Origin: Fragum whitleyi
Lineage: Eukaryota; Mollusca; Bivalvia; Cardiida; Cardiidae
NCBI GenBank assembly: GCA_948146395.1
Contig: OX411552.1
Span: 48,867,058-48,931,057 of the forward strand
Reading direction: 5' to 3'
DNA: 64,000 bases
Both the position numbers and the translations under genes were made by a program. Under the pieces are notes generated by a model, which saw nothing but the letters and a program-made list of their open reading frames with translations, had not been told where the DNA came from and did no database searches. This document shows positions 21,801 through 35,534 of the stretch, piece by piece (the stretch's first letter is position 1; each line of letters starts with the position of its first letter).

Positions 21801-24800
21801 CCATCAAAGGTCAGGCTCTCAGAAAAAATAGTTCCCACCTAGATTCATTTTATACTATGCATGAAATGTAGCAGAGGTCTAGCACTTGGTTGCACCTCAT
21901 TTCAAGCACTTTACTGTTTTTTAAGCATTAAAATAGTGTGGCAAAGGGTGCACATCATTTTTCTAACCGGACTAGTTTAGGGTACAACGACCTCGGAAGT
22001 AATTCAAGACTGCAGCGGATCTCCCCATGGTATATTTTAAACGTTCATAGATAATGCTCGCGGCCTACAAGCCACGAGCAACAAAAATTATAGGCCGGGC
22101 GATATTGAAAGGCGTTTAATAGCGAACGTATTGAGGACTGAGAAATATACATACTTATATGAATATATTTCATCCGACTACGCATCGCCACGACACTAGC
22201 CTTATGTTATTCCATTTGAGTAATAACTCAAGGGATAAAGACAGAAAACTTATCCTCATAAAGTAAGAAAAATTAAGGAAACGATTTTCAAACCGTCAAC
22301 GGCGTACATCAGTCCAAACAAACAACCATATTGAAACAATCTATTTTAGATAAATCCACTGCGTATCGTGCATTCTGATTTGCTGAAACATTGATTTTAT
22401 TTCTCAATGAAAATTATTTTGAGTGAGCACCTTTTTTGTTAGCTTCCGCAAAAGGTAGTCCCGTCAGAAATATGTTTTATTCCTGTCGATTCTTCACAAT
22501 TTTGCTTCATAATATTAAATCATAAGATATGAAGAGAGAATTAAATGATTTCATGGAGGTATGAAACTTCAAACCTTACCATTCTATTTTATGAATCCGC
22601 TTCGCGCATTAAATAAATGCATGAACATTTCGAAAACGTAAAAAGCTGAAGAGGTTTTGTTAATATATGGAGGTATAAAAGAAAGACATAATCACACTAT
22701 ATAAATGAGCGAATTTTATTCCCACATGCATGTAATTAGGTTTTACATTTCATACCACCCTTGCATGAAAAATCATTCTTTCATACATTATGAGTTAGCA
22801 TCACTAAAATAAATATCATTTTATAAGTAAAATACAATTATCGACGCGCCTAATTGCGAAAACAGGCGAAAAATCCGAATGGTTTAGCCAACATCCGCTG
22901 ACGACGTCAACTTCCGGCGGATGTAACGTTGTTAACGTGGAAACGACGTCATTATCAAGCTTATGCTAGAAACGATCAACACGATAAACGATGGCGACAA
23001 AAGAAATAAATATTCCAAAGTTAATGTTATTAGAAAAAGAGAAGAATTTATTCGGTGACCTGAGCAAGTATCTTTTAGCATTGGGAATGCTTTTCTATAG
23101 AGATCCGACGTCTGGAGCGAGTGATATGGAGAAGCTATTGAGAGAGAGGAAGTTCATAGAATCTATCAATCCGGTAAAGTTTTCCAACTTGCTACGATCT
23201 ATTCAGATGATAGTTTCAAATAAAATGGTGAATAAGAAATCTCAGAGAGTTTTTATATCTGAGTTCATTTCATCGTGCCGAGAGGACAAAAGAAAGCTGT
23301 ACAACTGTATAGAAAACTATAGAGAGAACATCGAAAAGTTGAGAGAATGTCAAAGATCCGTATGGAAAACGAGAGCTAAAGTATACAAGTATAGCTCCAT
23401 GATTGATGCGGCTCAAAGTGCTCTAAAATACTACGCTGATGACAAGCAAGAATATAAAGCAAGAATGCACGCAATAAATGGGTTAAAGGATGATTTGTCT
23501 GAAAGACTTCAGCGACATACCGAAAATCTCCAATCTTATGATTTAGCCTTACTCAAAGAAAATGCTACACGAAAGGAGATCGAGAAGATATCTGCTGCTC
23601 TAAAAGACGGCATTATCGACAAAATAAATGCTAAAATCAACAAGGTAGTAGACGATGCAAGTGGTGACAACGAAAATGTCTTCTCAACTGAAATGGTCGG
23701 CGAAACAATATATAACCTAATATGCCATTCTCTGGTTATGGTTGAGCCGCCATCAGATATTCTATGCTCCAACTTTAAGAAAGAAATACAACAACCGAAT
23801 TTAGAGAAGAACCTATTTAATCACGAGAACGCAAAGAAAGTTTCTCGACTCAAGAATCAGATAATCGGAAAATCAAATACAAATGACAATGAAGAGATAA
23901 ATCTGTTATTTGGAGCATTAAACAAGCCGAAGCTTGATTCTACGAACAAAAATATGATTCATGTAGAGCGGGAAGTCATTGCAGTAACACAGAATGACAA
24001 GATAACAGCGAAACCAAGAAAAGGACCATTGAATAGATTGAAGAAAAGGCTTACTGGAAAATAAAACCGAACTAATTATGTAGAAATGTGATTTAACCAT
24101 ATATAATAACGATCATATTCAAAATAATATAATATAATGATGAAACATGATATGCTACTTCTATATTTCTTTAACCATTACCAAAGACAATGAAGTACCA
24201 GACTGGTTGAAATAAGAATATAAATGTGACCGTCACGCAAAAAGGGACCATCTGGGAAGCGCGAAAAGATCGACCCCAATCAGACTGTGCGATCTGCGCA
24301 GACTGACAAGAGTCGAAAATTCTAGCAAACAACAAATTTTCTGAATCCAGAATGATTTTTCCACATTCCTATGTTATTATTTACTAAATGCGCCTTCCTT
24401 TTGACCTATGCTGTACCAATCTCTTTTTCAAATATTTATATCACGAAGCTCCCAGATGGCCCCTTTTTGCCTGACGCATCACAAATATATTGCATTAACC
24501 CTTCCCATACTATTCACAACATATTCCATCTATACATAAAGCCTCGACAGACTATATGGACTAAAATCAGAGTGCATAAATGTGAAGTCTGATCTTAGTC
24601 TACACTGCCTGCTTTCTTTGTAGTAATCATTACGGGGGAAAATCCCGAGCTAGACTGGTTAAAATGTTTCCCAAATTGTTAATTAGTTCCGGACAGAATT
24701 CAAATTCAGCAGAATAAGGGTTTAAGGTAGTGGACCCCTAATAGATCCTCAACATTTCGGAACGCATGAACTTTCACACTGTTTACCGAGGTTTTCTAAT

Positions 24801-25112
24801 GAAATTAATGGAAAACCTCGGTTTACACTGTTTAAGTTCAAAACTTCCGAAACGTTACAGAACTTTTACGGGTACTCTACCTGAATACAACCTAACAGGG
24901 AGTTAAAATATCAAACCCCACTCTTACGAGACGTATAAAAGGGGTCGTTGCAAGACTGCAGTAAGTCTCTGTACATCAAGTAGGCGCTTCCAGCAATCTT
25001 GAAATGACGTATCAGTTAGGGAAGTGGACCCGAAATAATTTAGCAACATTTCGGAGCGCAATATATTTCATGGTGTTGATCGAAGTTTCCTAATAAAATC
25101 ATTAGGAAACAT
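18839..25112 (+). repeat. Tandem array unit 4 (type A', first position of triad 1)
   Basis: 6,274 bp. Shares with unit 7 only: the K7N codon, a shortened interrupted G-tract (21403-21426), GGAATAACT instead of GGAGTAACT near 21354, and CTTCAAACCTTACC near 22567. It also has GACCCCAATC near 24275, which adds one base and is shared with units 5, 7 and 8. These variants identify it as the first position of a three-unit higher-order repeat. Confidence 0.96.
22991..24064 (+). CDS. Uncharacterised helical protein, copy 4 (K7N)
   Basis: Full-length with S70 and a second replacement, K7N (T at 23011), giving EINIPKL near the N-terminus. Only copy 7 shares this. Position 7 precedes the predicted fold, so a mild effect is likely (inference). 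Sits in the first unit of triad 1 next to a type A' spacer. Confidence 0.86.
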   Translation: MATKEINIPKLMLLEKEKNLFGDLSKYLLALGMLFYRDPTSGASDMEKLLRERKFIESINPVKFSNLLRSIQMIVSNKMVNKKSQRVFISEFISSCREDKRKLYNCIENYRENIEKLRECQRSVWKTRAKVYKYSSMIDAAQSALKYYADDKQEYKARMHAINGLKDDLSERLQRHTENLQSYDLALLKENATRKEIEKISAALKDGIIDKINAKINKVVDDASGDNENVFSTEMVGETIYNLICHSLVMVEPPSDILCSNFKKEIQQPNLEKNLFNHENAKKVSRLKNQIIGKSNTNDNEEINLLFGALNKPKLDSTNKNMIHVEREVIAVTQNDKITAKPRKGPLNRLKKRLTGK

Positions 25113-26722
25113 CGGTTTACGCTGTTAAATTTCAAGACTTCCGAAATGTAACGGAACTATTACGGGTCCTCTACCTTAAATGCAACCTAACAGGGGGTTA
25201 AAATAGCAAACGCCATTCTTACGAGACGTATCAAAGGGGGTCGTTGCAAGCCTGCAGTAAGTCTCTGTACATCGAGTAGACGCTTACAGCAATGTTGAAA
25301 CGACCTCTCAGTTAATTTTACCTTGTATCAATTGCTAAGTGTGAAACAGTTGTAACTGCCTATAAACATATAGGCAGTTACAATTTTTTCGCACTGAGCA
25401 ATCAATATATCATAGTGATGACTAAAAGAGAAATCGCTTGCCACGGAAAGCATTCGTTATAACAGGCTGTCTAGGGTTGAAACTTTTCTTTTTCGATCGA
25501 TTTTCTGAATCTATAATGATCATTCTACCTCTCTGTATCAAAAATGCGACCATCTATTAACCTCTACTGGAACCAATCTCTTTTTCAAACATTTGTTTTA
25601 CGGGGCTCCCAGATGGTCCTTTTTGTATAACGGGTCACATATGCCGATCTTTGTAGACCTTTGATCCTTGGTCCAGTCACCTTTTAGCCCACCTGAGGAC
25701 AAAGTGCTTGAAATGTGAGCTATTCTGATCGCCCAATGTCCGACTCCGTCGTGTGTCGTCCACAAATCTTTAAACATATTCTCTTCCTAAATGAATCATT
25801 GATAAAACAATCAATCTATCAATCAATCTATCTATCAATCAATCTATTCATCTATCATTCAAAAAAATTTATATTTGCAATGAGACGTCGCATTTGGACG
25901 ATAGTAAGCGGAACTTACAGTACTTTGACGCCATTTTTGCAGCGTGAATCACTAACTATTAATTAATAATAATAATAATTAAACTAACAAATGCGTTTAA
26001 TATGGAACAATCTTATATTGATCATTATTAGATTTAATAAATTACCCTTTTTTTAAATTATTTTAATAGGATTATTTCCGCGTCGAAATTTTCTAGTCGC
26101 CATTTTTGCTTCATTATGAGCAGCGTTACACTTGCAACCCGAAAAGTTATTCTCGAAATGAGTGTCCGTACACATAGTACGGTAATGATTATAAAAATGA
26201 TAATACTGATAATTATAATTATAATAATAAAAATAATAATAATAATAATAAAAATTGGAAGAAGAAAATGATATCAGTCAAGCAACTGTATAGAACCATT
26301 GCATTTGTAGCCTTTCAAAATGCAATTGCCACCAGCAAAGGCCGAGAACTTTCTAACTTATCACTCTGTCACGATCGGAAAAAGCGTTTCACCTGATCTC
26401 AATTTACATAAGGGTTACTAGGACTTTGAATTTTACACGCACTCAGAAGGCGACCAACATAGAATATATAGGAAAAGGCGATATGTGGTCTGTGGCAAAA
26501 GATGAGTGTCCTCCGTATGCTCCCCTTTTCTATAATGCGAGCGTTGGTGAATAATCAAAACATCGTAACTACAGCTTGAATAAGTTGTAGTTTCGATGTT
26601 ATGATCATTCATCATAGACTTTCTTCGAAACGGGATTTATTTCTTTAACGCACTAGCGCAATATGCGTAATGGTAGTTACGCCCTTGAGCTATGTCCGTC
26701 TAGGGATAATCTGCCTGGAGAC

Positions 26723-28194
26723 GTTGAATTGTGGTTTATCTTTAGCTGTGAACAACAAAATTTGAGAAACAGTTGGACGGTTTCAAGAGATGACGATCGA
26801 CTCACCCGACCCATACCTATTTAATCACGATGGTATGCTTAAGAGCTTGCTACTATTATTATAATTATTATTATTATTATTGTTGTTGCTCCTACGGCAT
26901 CATAAAAGCCTTACCGTTTTATCGGGCTCGGCTGCGAAATTTATCCAGTTCGCCAAATACATTCCTACGCCTTGCCCGATAAAACCTTTTCATTTCAACT
27001 CACCATCCACCAATTACAGTAAAACGCATATTAAGCGACCACCAATTGGACCACAAAATAGTGGTCGTTAAAGAGAATGGTCGCTTAGTACACGTTTTTC
27101 TTACAAATGAGAAACATAATCTTGATCAAATGTGTATTTAATTGCAAATTTTCTAAATGATCATATGTTATCAAAACTCAAAAGAATCGTCTGATTGAGA
27201 CGATTGTATTCAGTTTAAATAACATTGGGTTCATTTACCTGAATAATTTTTAGACCAACAGTTTCTACCTTTTAAGATATTTTGAGGGCAATATTGAAAA
27301 CGGCCGCTTAATAAAAATGGTCGCTTAATAGACGTGGACGCTCGAGCAAGATGTACTGTATATCAAATCACGGAGAAATGATATTATTCTTTTCAGCCAT
27401 TCAAAAACGCTCGTTTAAGTTGGGTGAATTTAAAAGATGAATCATTTAGGGGATTAGGGGAGTATTTATTAATTTAATGGAGGTGTGAAACTAAAAACCT
27501 ATCAGGCTACGCTGAATAAATATACGAAATGGATTCTTAAATTAATGTGATTAGGTTTTCAGTTTCATACCTTCATCAAATCAACATACAATTTCTCGAT
27601 TTCTCAATATGCGATATCTTAAAGAAGCAAAACTGGAGTATCTATGAATAATAACATAGATTGTATATGGGACTACTTTTTTGGGGTGGGGGTGGGGGTG
27701 GGGGGAGCTTACGAAAAACTGCGTAATCAAAATTGCTTTCATTGAGTAATGAAACAAAATTTAATCTCGTTATCAAGACCTAAAGATATTGCCCTTTTAA
27801 TACATATGAATATGCAAGACTTTCTGCAATCTTTTGAAGTAGAAGCGCGTTTAAATGCCGCATAATAAACATTGTCAACAGATAGTAATGAAAAGGATAC
27901 CCTATCGTTTCTGATTCCAATATTTAGCATGTCTTAAAGAACATTCTTTGTTCTTGAAATCCATGTCCAGAAGATGCTTTCATTAGCGGTTCACGTTTTC
28001 ACAATTTTTCTTTGCGCACAACCACCCTCGAAAGTCTCTTGGTACGAAAGAGTTTCCTTACTTTGGAACCACCATCAAAGGTCAGGCTCTCAGAAAAAAT
28101 AGTTCCCACCTAGATTCATTTTATACTGTGCATGAAATGTAGCAGAGGTCTAGCACTTGGTTGTACCTCATTTCAAACACTTTACTGTTTTTTT
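26723..28194 (+). repeat. Type B divergent spacer block, unit 5
   Basis: A 1,472-bp interval with many substitutions and indels relative to units 1-4, bounded on both sides by near-identical sequence. First difference is G at 26723 in GAGACGTTGAATT; the last is a seventh T at 28194. It includes the longer M1, a shorter G-tract, a single 27-bp module instead of two, and an ATTTAGCATGTCTTAAAG segment (27920-27937) absent from type A. It contains no gene. Confidence 0.9.
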
Positions 28195-29262
28195 AAGCAT
28201 TAAAATAGTGTGGCAAAGGGTGCACATCATTTTTCTAACCGGACTAGTTTAGGGTACAACGACCTCGGAAGTAATTCAAGACTGCAGCGGATCTCCCCAT
28301 GGTATATTTTAAACGTTCATAGATAATGCTCGCGGCCTACAAGCCACGAGCAACAAAAATTATAGGCCGGGCGATATTGAAAGGCGTTTAATAGCGAACG
28401 TATTGAGGACTGAGAAATATACATACTTATATGAATATATTTCATCCGACTACGCATCGCCACGACACTAGCCTTATGTTATTCCATTTGAGTAATAACT
28501 CAAGGGATAAAGACAGAAAACTTATCCTCATAAAGTAAGAAAAATTAAGGAAACGATTTTCAAACCGTCAACGGCGTACATCAGTCCAAACAAACAACCA
28601 TATTGAAACAATCTATTTTAGATAAATCCACTGCGTATCGTGCATTCTGATTTGCTGAAACATTGATTTTATTTCTCAATGAAAATTATTTTGAGTGAGC
28701 ACCTTTTTTGTTAGCTTCCGCAAAAGGTAGTCCCGTCAGAAATATGTTTTATTCCTGTCGATTCTTCACAATTTTGCTTCATAATATTAAATCATAAGAT
28801 ATGAAGAGAGAATTAATTGATTTCATGGAGGTATGAAACTTCAAACCTTATCATTCTATTTTATGAATCCGCTTCGCGCATTAAATAAATGCATGAACAT
28901 TTCGAAAACGTAAAAAGCTGAAGAGGTTTTGTTAATATATGGAGGTATAAAAGAAAGACATAATCACACTATATAAATGAGCGAATTTTATTCCCACATG
29001 CATGTAATTAGGTTTTACATTTCATACCACCCTTGCATGAAAAATCATTCTTTCATACATTATGAGTTAGCATCACTGAAATAAATATCATTTTATAAGT
29101 AAAATACAATTATCGACGCGCCTAATTGCGAAAACAGGCGAAAAATCCGAATGGTTTAGCCAACATCCGCTGACGACGTCAACTTCCGGCGGATGTAACG
29201 TTGTTAACGTGGAAACGACGTCATTATCAACCTTATGCTAGAAACGATCAACACGATAAACG

Positions 29263-30336
29263 ATGGCGACAAAAGAAATAAAGATTCCAAAGTTAATGTT
29301 ATTAGAAAAAGAGAAGAATTTATTCGGTGACCTGAGCAAGTATCTTTTAGCATTGGGAATGCTTTTCTATAGAGATCCGACGTCTGGAGCGAGTGATATG
29401 GAGAAGCTATTGAGAGAGAGGAAGTTCATAGAATCTATCAATCCGGTAAAGTTTTCCAACTTGCTACGATCTATTCAGATGATAGTTTCAAATAAAATGG
29501 TGAATAAGAAATCTCAGAGAGTTTTTATATCTGAGTTCATTTCATCGTGCCGAGAGGACAAAAGAAAGCTGTACAACTGTATAGAAAACTATAGAGAGAA
29601 CATCGAAAAGTTGAGAGAATGTCAAAGATCCGTATGGAAAACGAGAGCTAAAGTATACAAGTATAGCTCCATGATTGATGCGGCTCAAAGTGCTCTAAAA
29701 TACTACGCTGATGACAAGCAAGAATATAAAGCAAGAATGCACGCAATAAATGGGTTAAAGGATGATTTGTCTGAAAGACTTCAGCGACATACCGAAAATC
29801 TCCAATCTTATGATTTAGCCTTACTCAAAGAAAATGCTACACGAAAGGAGATCGAGAAGATATCTGCTGCTCTAAAAGACGGCATTATCGACAAAATAAA
29901 TGCTAAAATCAACAAGGTAGTAGACGATGCAAGTGGTGACAACGAAAATGTCTTCTCAACTGAAATGGTCGGCGAAACAATATATAACCTAATATGCCAT
30001 TCTCTGGTTATGGTTGAGCCGCCATCAGATATTCTATGCTCCAACTTTAAGAAAGAAATACAACAACCGAATTTAGAGAAGAACCTATTTAATCACGAGA
30101 ACGCAAAGAAAGTTTCTCGACTCAAGAATCAGATAATCGGAAAATCAAATACAAATGACAATGAAGAGATAAATCTGTTATTTGGAGCATTAAACAAGCC
30201 GAAGCTTGATTCTACGAACAAAAATATGATTCATGTAGAGCGGGAAGTCATTGCAGTAACACAGAATGACAAGATAACAGCGAAACCAAGAAAAGGACCA
30301 TTGAATAGATTGAAGAAAAGGCTTACTGGAAAATAA
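29263..30336 (+). CDS. Uncharacterised helical protein, copy 5
   Basis: Full-length with K7 and S70, the commonest protein version (copies 3, 5, 6, 8, 9, 10). Although its upstream spacer is the diverged type B, the coding sequence matches type A copies, so the divergence stops well before the gene. The leader has CAACCTTATG at 29229 instead of CAAGCTTATG, shared only with copy 8. Confidence 0.86.
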   Translation: MATKEIKIPKLMLLEKEKNLFGDLSKYLLALGMLFYRDPTSGASDMEKLLRERKFIESINPVKFSNLLRSIQMIVSNKMVNKKSQRVFISEFISSCREDKRKLYNCIENYRENIEKLRECQRSVWKTRAKVYKYSSMIDAAQSALKYYADDKQEYKARMHAINGLKDDLSERLQRHTENLQSYDLALLKENATRKEIEKISAALKDGIIDKINAKINKVVDDASGDNENVFSTEMVGETIYNLICHSLVMVEPPSDILCSNFKKEIQQPNLEKNLFNHENAKKVSRLKNQIIGKSNTNDNEEINLLFGALNKPKLDSTNKNMIHVEREVIAVTQNDKITAKPRKGPLNRLKKRLTGK

Positions 30337-32994
30337 AACCGAACTAATTATGTAGAAATGTGATTTAACCATATATAATAACGATCATATTCAAAATAAT
30401 ATAATATAATGATGAAACATGATATGCTACTTCTATATTTCTTTAACCATTACCAAAGACAATGAAGTACCAGACTGGTTGAAATAAGAATATAAATGTG
30501 ACCGTCACGCAAAAAGGGACCATCTGGGAAGCGCAAAAAGATCGACCCCAATCAGACTGTGCGATCTGCGCAGACTGACAAGAGTCGAAAATTCTAGCAA
30601 ACAACAAATTTTCTGAATCCAGAATGATTTTTCCACATTCCTATGTAATTATTTACTAAATGCGCCTTCCTTTTGACCTATGCTGTACCAATCTCTTTTT
30701 CAAATATTTATATCACGAAGCTCCCAGATGGCCCCTTTTTGCCTGACGCATCACAAATATATTGCATTAACCCTTCCCATACTATTCACAACATATTCCA
30801 TCCATACATAAAGCCTCGACAGACTATATGGACTAAAATCAGAGTGCATAAATGTGAAGTCTGATCTTAGTCTACACTGCCTGCTTTCTTTGTAGTAATC
30901 ATTACGGGGGAAAATCCCGAGCTAGACTGGTTAAAATGTTTCCCAAATTGTTAATTAGTTCCGGACAGAATTCAAATTCAGCAGAATAAGGGTTTAAGGT
31001 AGTGGACCCCTAATAGATCCTCAACATTTCGGAACGCATGAACTTTCACACTGTTTACCGAGGTTTTCTAATGAAATTAATGGAAAACCTCGGTTTACAC
31101 TGTTTAAGTTCAAAACTTCCGAAACGTTACAGAACTTTTACGGGTACTCTACCTGAATACAACCTAACAGGGAGTTAAAATATCAAACCCCACTCTTACG
31201 AGACGTATAAAAGGGGTCGTTGCAAGACTGCAGTAAGTCTCTGTACATCAAGTAGGCGCTTCCAGCAATCTTGAAATGACGTATCAGTTAGGGAAGTGGA
31301 CCCGAAATAATTTAGCAACATTTCGGAGCGCAATATATTTCATGGTGTTGATCGAAGTTTCCTAATAAAATCATTAGGAAACATCGGTTTACGCTGTTAA
31401 ATTTCAAGACTTCCGAAATGTAACGGAACTATTACGGGTCCTCTACCTTAAATGCAACCTAACAGGGGGTTAAAATAGCAAACGCCATTCTTACGAGACG
31501 TATCAAAGGGGGTCGTTGCAAGCCTGCAGTAAGTCTCTGTACATCGAGTAGACGCTTACAGCAATGTTGAAACGACCTCTCAGTTAATTTTACCTTGTAT
31601 CAATTGCTAAGTGTGAAACAGTTGTAACTGCCTATAAACATATAGGCAGTTACAATTTTTTCGCACTGAGCAATCAATATATCATAGTGATGACTAAAAG
31701 AGAAATCGCTTGCCACGGAAAGCATTCGTTATAACAGGCTGTCTAGGGTTGAAACTTTTCTTTTTCGATCGATTTTCTGAATCTATAATGATCATTCTAC
31801 CTCTCTGTATCAAAAATGCGACCATCTATTAACCTCTACTGGAACCAATCTCTTTTTCAAACATTTGTTTTACGGGGCTCCCAGATGGTCCTTTTTGTAT
31901 AACGGGTCACATATGCCGATCTTTGTAGACCTTTGATCCTTGGTCCAGTCACCTTTTAGCCCACCTGAGGACAAAGTGCTTGAAATGTGAGCTATTCTGA
32001 TCGCCCAATGTCCGACTCCGTCGTGTGTCGTCCACAAATCTTTAAACATATTCTCTTCCTAAATGAATCATTGATAAAACAATCAATCTATCAATCAATC
32101 TATCTATCAATCAATCTATTCATCTATCATTCAAAAAAATTTATATTTGCAATGAGACGTCGCATTTGGACGATAGTAAGCGGAACTTACAGTACTTTGA
32201 CGCCATTTTTGCAGCGTGAATCACTAACTATTAATTAATAATAATAATAATTAAACTAACAAATGCGTTTAATATGGAACAATCTTATATTGATCATTAT
32301 TAGATTTAATAAATTACCCTTTTTTTAAATTATTTTAATAGGATTATTTCCGCGTCGAAATTTTCTAGTCGCCATTTTTGCTTCATTATGAGCAGCGTTA
32401 CACTTGCAACCCGAAAAGTTATTCTCGAAATGAGTGTCCGTACACATAGTACGGTAATGATTATAAAAATGATAATACTGATAATTATAATTATAATAAT
32501 AAAAATAATAATAATAATAATAAAAATTGGAAGAAGAAAATGATATCAGTCAAGCAACTGTATAGAACCATTGCATTTGTAGCCTTTCAAAATGCAATTG
32601 CCACCAGCAAAGGCCGAGAACTTTCTAACTTATCACTCTGTCACGATCGGAAAAAGCGTTTCACCTGATCTCAATTTACATAAGGGTAACTAGGACTTTG
32701 AATTTTACACGCACTCAGAAGGCGACCAACATAGAATATATAGGAAAAGGCGATATGTGGTCTGTGGCAAAAGATGAGTGTCCTCCGTATGCTCCCCTTT
32801 TCTATAATGCGAGCGTTGGTGAATAATCAAAACATCGTAACTACAGCTTGAATAAGTTGTAGTTTCGATGTTATGATCATTCATCATAGACTTTCTTCGA
32901 AACGGGATTTATTTCTTTAACGCACTAGCGCAATATGCGTAATGGTAGTTACGCCCTTGAGCTATGTCCGTCTAGGGATAATCTGCCTGGAGAC

Positions 32995-34466
32995 GTTGAA
33001 TTGTGGTTTATCTTTAGCTGTGAACAACAAAATTTGAGAAACAGTTGGACGGTTTCAAGAGATGACGATCGACTCACCCGACCCATACCTATTTAATCAC
33101 GATGGTATGCTTAAGAGCTTGCTACTATTATTATAATTATTATTATTATTATTGTTGTTGCTCCTACGGCATCATAAAAGCCTTACCGTTTTATCGGGCT
33201 CGGCTGCGAAATTTATCCAGTTCGCCAAATACATTCCTACGCCTTGCCCGATAAAACCTTTTCATTTCAACTCACCATCCACCAATTACAGTAAAACGCA
33301 TATTAAGCGACCACCAATTGGACCACAAAATAGTGGTCGTTAAAGAGAATGGTCGCTTAGTACACGTTTTTCTTACAAATGAGAAACATAATCTTGATCA
33401 AATGTGTATTTAATTGCAAATTTTCTAAATGATCATATGTTATCAAAACTCAAAAGAATCGTCTGATTGAGACGATTGTATTCAGTTTAAATAACATTGG
33501 GTTCATTTACCTGAATAATTTTTAGACCAACAGTTTCTACCTTTTAAGATATTTTGAGGGCAATATTGAAAACGGCCGCTTAATAAAAATGGTCGCTTAA
33601 TAGACGTGGACGCTCGAGCAAGATGTACTGTATATCAAATCACGGAGAAATGATATTATTCTTTTCAGCCATTCAAAAACGCTCGTTTAAGTTGGGTGAA
33701 TTTAAAAGATGAATCATTTAGGGGATTAGGGGAGTATTTATTAATTTAATGGAGGTGTGAAACTAAAAACCTATCAGGCTACGCTGAATAAATATACGAA
33801 ATGGATTCTTAAATTAATGTGATTAGGTTTTCAGTTTCATACCTTCATCAAATCAACATACAATTTCTCGATTTCTCAATATGCGATATCTTAAAGAAGC
33901 AAAACTGGAGTATCTATGAATAATAACATAGATTGTATATGGGACTACTTTTTTGGGGTGGGGGTGGGGGTGGGGGGAGCTTACGAAAAACTGCGTAATC
34001 AAAATTGCTTTCATTGAGTAATGAAACAAAATTTAATCTCGTTATCAAGACCTAAAGATATTGCCCTTTTAATACACATGAATATGCAAGACTTTCTGCA
34101 ATCTTTTGAAGTAGAAGCGCGTTTAAATGCCGCATAATAAACATTGTCAACAGATAGTAATGAAAAGGATACTCTATCGTTTCTGATTCCAATATTTAGC
34201 ATGTCTTAAAGAACATTCTTTGTTCTTGAAATCCATGTCCAGAAGATGCTTTCATTAGCGGTTCACGTTTTCACAATTTTTCTTTGCGCACAACCACCCT
34301 CGAAAGTCTCTTGGTACGAAAGAGTTTCCTTACTTTGGAACCACCATCAAAGGTCAGGCTCTCAGAAAAAATAGTTCCCACCTAGATTCATTTTATACTG
34401 TGCATGAAATGTAGCAGAGGTCTAGCACTTGGTTGTACCTCATTTCAAACACTTTACTGTTTTTTT
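32995..34466 (+). repeat. Type B divergent spacer block, unit 6
   Basis: Same 1,472-bp length and edges as in unit 5. Differs from unit 5 by ACACATG for ACATATG near 34075 and ATACTC for ATACCC near 34168. Confidence 0.9.
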
Positions 34467-35534
34467 AAGCATTAAAATAGTGTGGCAAAGGGTGCACATC
34501 ATTTTTCTAACCGGACTAGTTTAGGGTACAACGACCTCGGAAGTAATTCAAGACTGCAGCGGATCTCCCCATGGTATATTTTAAACGTTCATAGATAATG
34601 CTCGCGGCCTACAAGCCACGAGCAACAAAAATTATAGGCCGGGCGATATTGAAAGGCGTTTAATAGCGAACGTATTGAGGACTGAGAAATATACATACTT
34701 ATATGAATATATTTCATCCGACTACGCATCGCCACGACACTAGCCTTATGTTATTCCATTTGAGTAATAACTCAAGGGATAAAGACAGAAAACTTATCCT
34801 CATAAAGTAAGAAAAATTAAGGAAACGATTTTCAAACCGTCAACGGCGTACATCAGTCCAAACAAACAACCATATTGAAACAATCTATTTTAGATAAATC
34901 CACTGCGTATCGTGCATTCTGATTTGCTGAAACATTGATTTTATTTCTCAATGAAAATTATTTTGAGTGAGCACCTTTTTTGTTAGCTTCCGCAAAAGGT
35001 AGTCCCGTCAGAAATATGTTTTATTCCTGTCGATTCTTCACAATTTTGCTTCATAATATTAAATCATAAGATATGAAGAGAGAATTAATTGATTTCATGG
35101 AGGTATGAAACTTAAAACCTTATCATTCTATTTTATGAATCCGCTTCGCGCATTAAATAAATGCATGAACATTTCGAAAACGTAAAAAGCTGAAGAGGTT
35201 TTGTTAATATATGGAGGTATAAAAGAAAGACATAATCACACTATATAAATGAGCGAATTTTATTCCCACATGCATGTAATTAGGTTTTACATTTCATACC
35301 ACCCTTGCATGAAAAATCATTCTTTCATACATTATGAGTTAGCATCACTAAAATAAATATCATTTTATAAGTAAAATACAATTATCGACGCGCCTAATTG
35401 CGAAAACAGGCGAAAAATCCGAATGGTTTAGCCAACATCCGCTGACGACGTCAACTTCCGGCGGATGTAACGTTGTTAACGTGGAAACGACGTCATTATC
35501 AAGCTTATGCTAGAAACGATCAACACGATAAACG

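Larger units (their letters stand above)
25113..31384 (+). repeat. Tandem array unit 5 (type B, second position of triad 1)
   Basis: 6,272 bp. First unit with the diverged type B block. Shares with unit 8 only: GGGTTACTAGG near 26413, ACATATGAATATG near 27803, ATACCCTATCG near 27897, CACTGAAATA near 29075, CAACCTTATG near 29229 and TATGTAATTA near 30643. It has a private C at 30803 (T at 49620 in unit 8). Confidence 0.96.
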
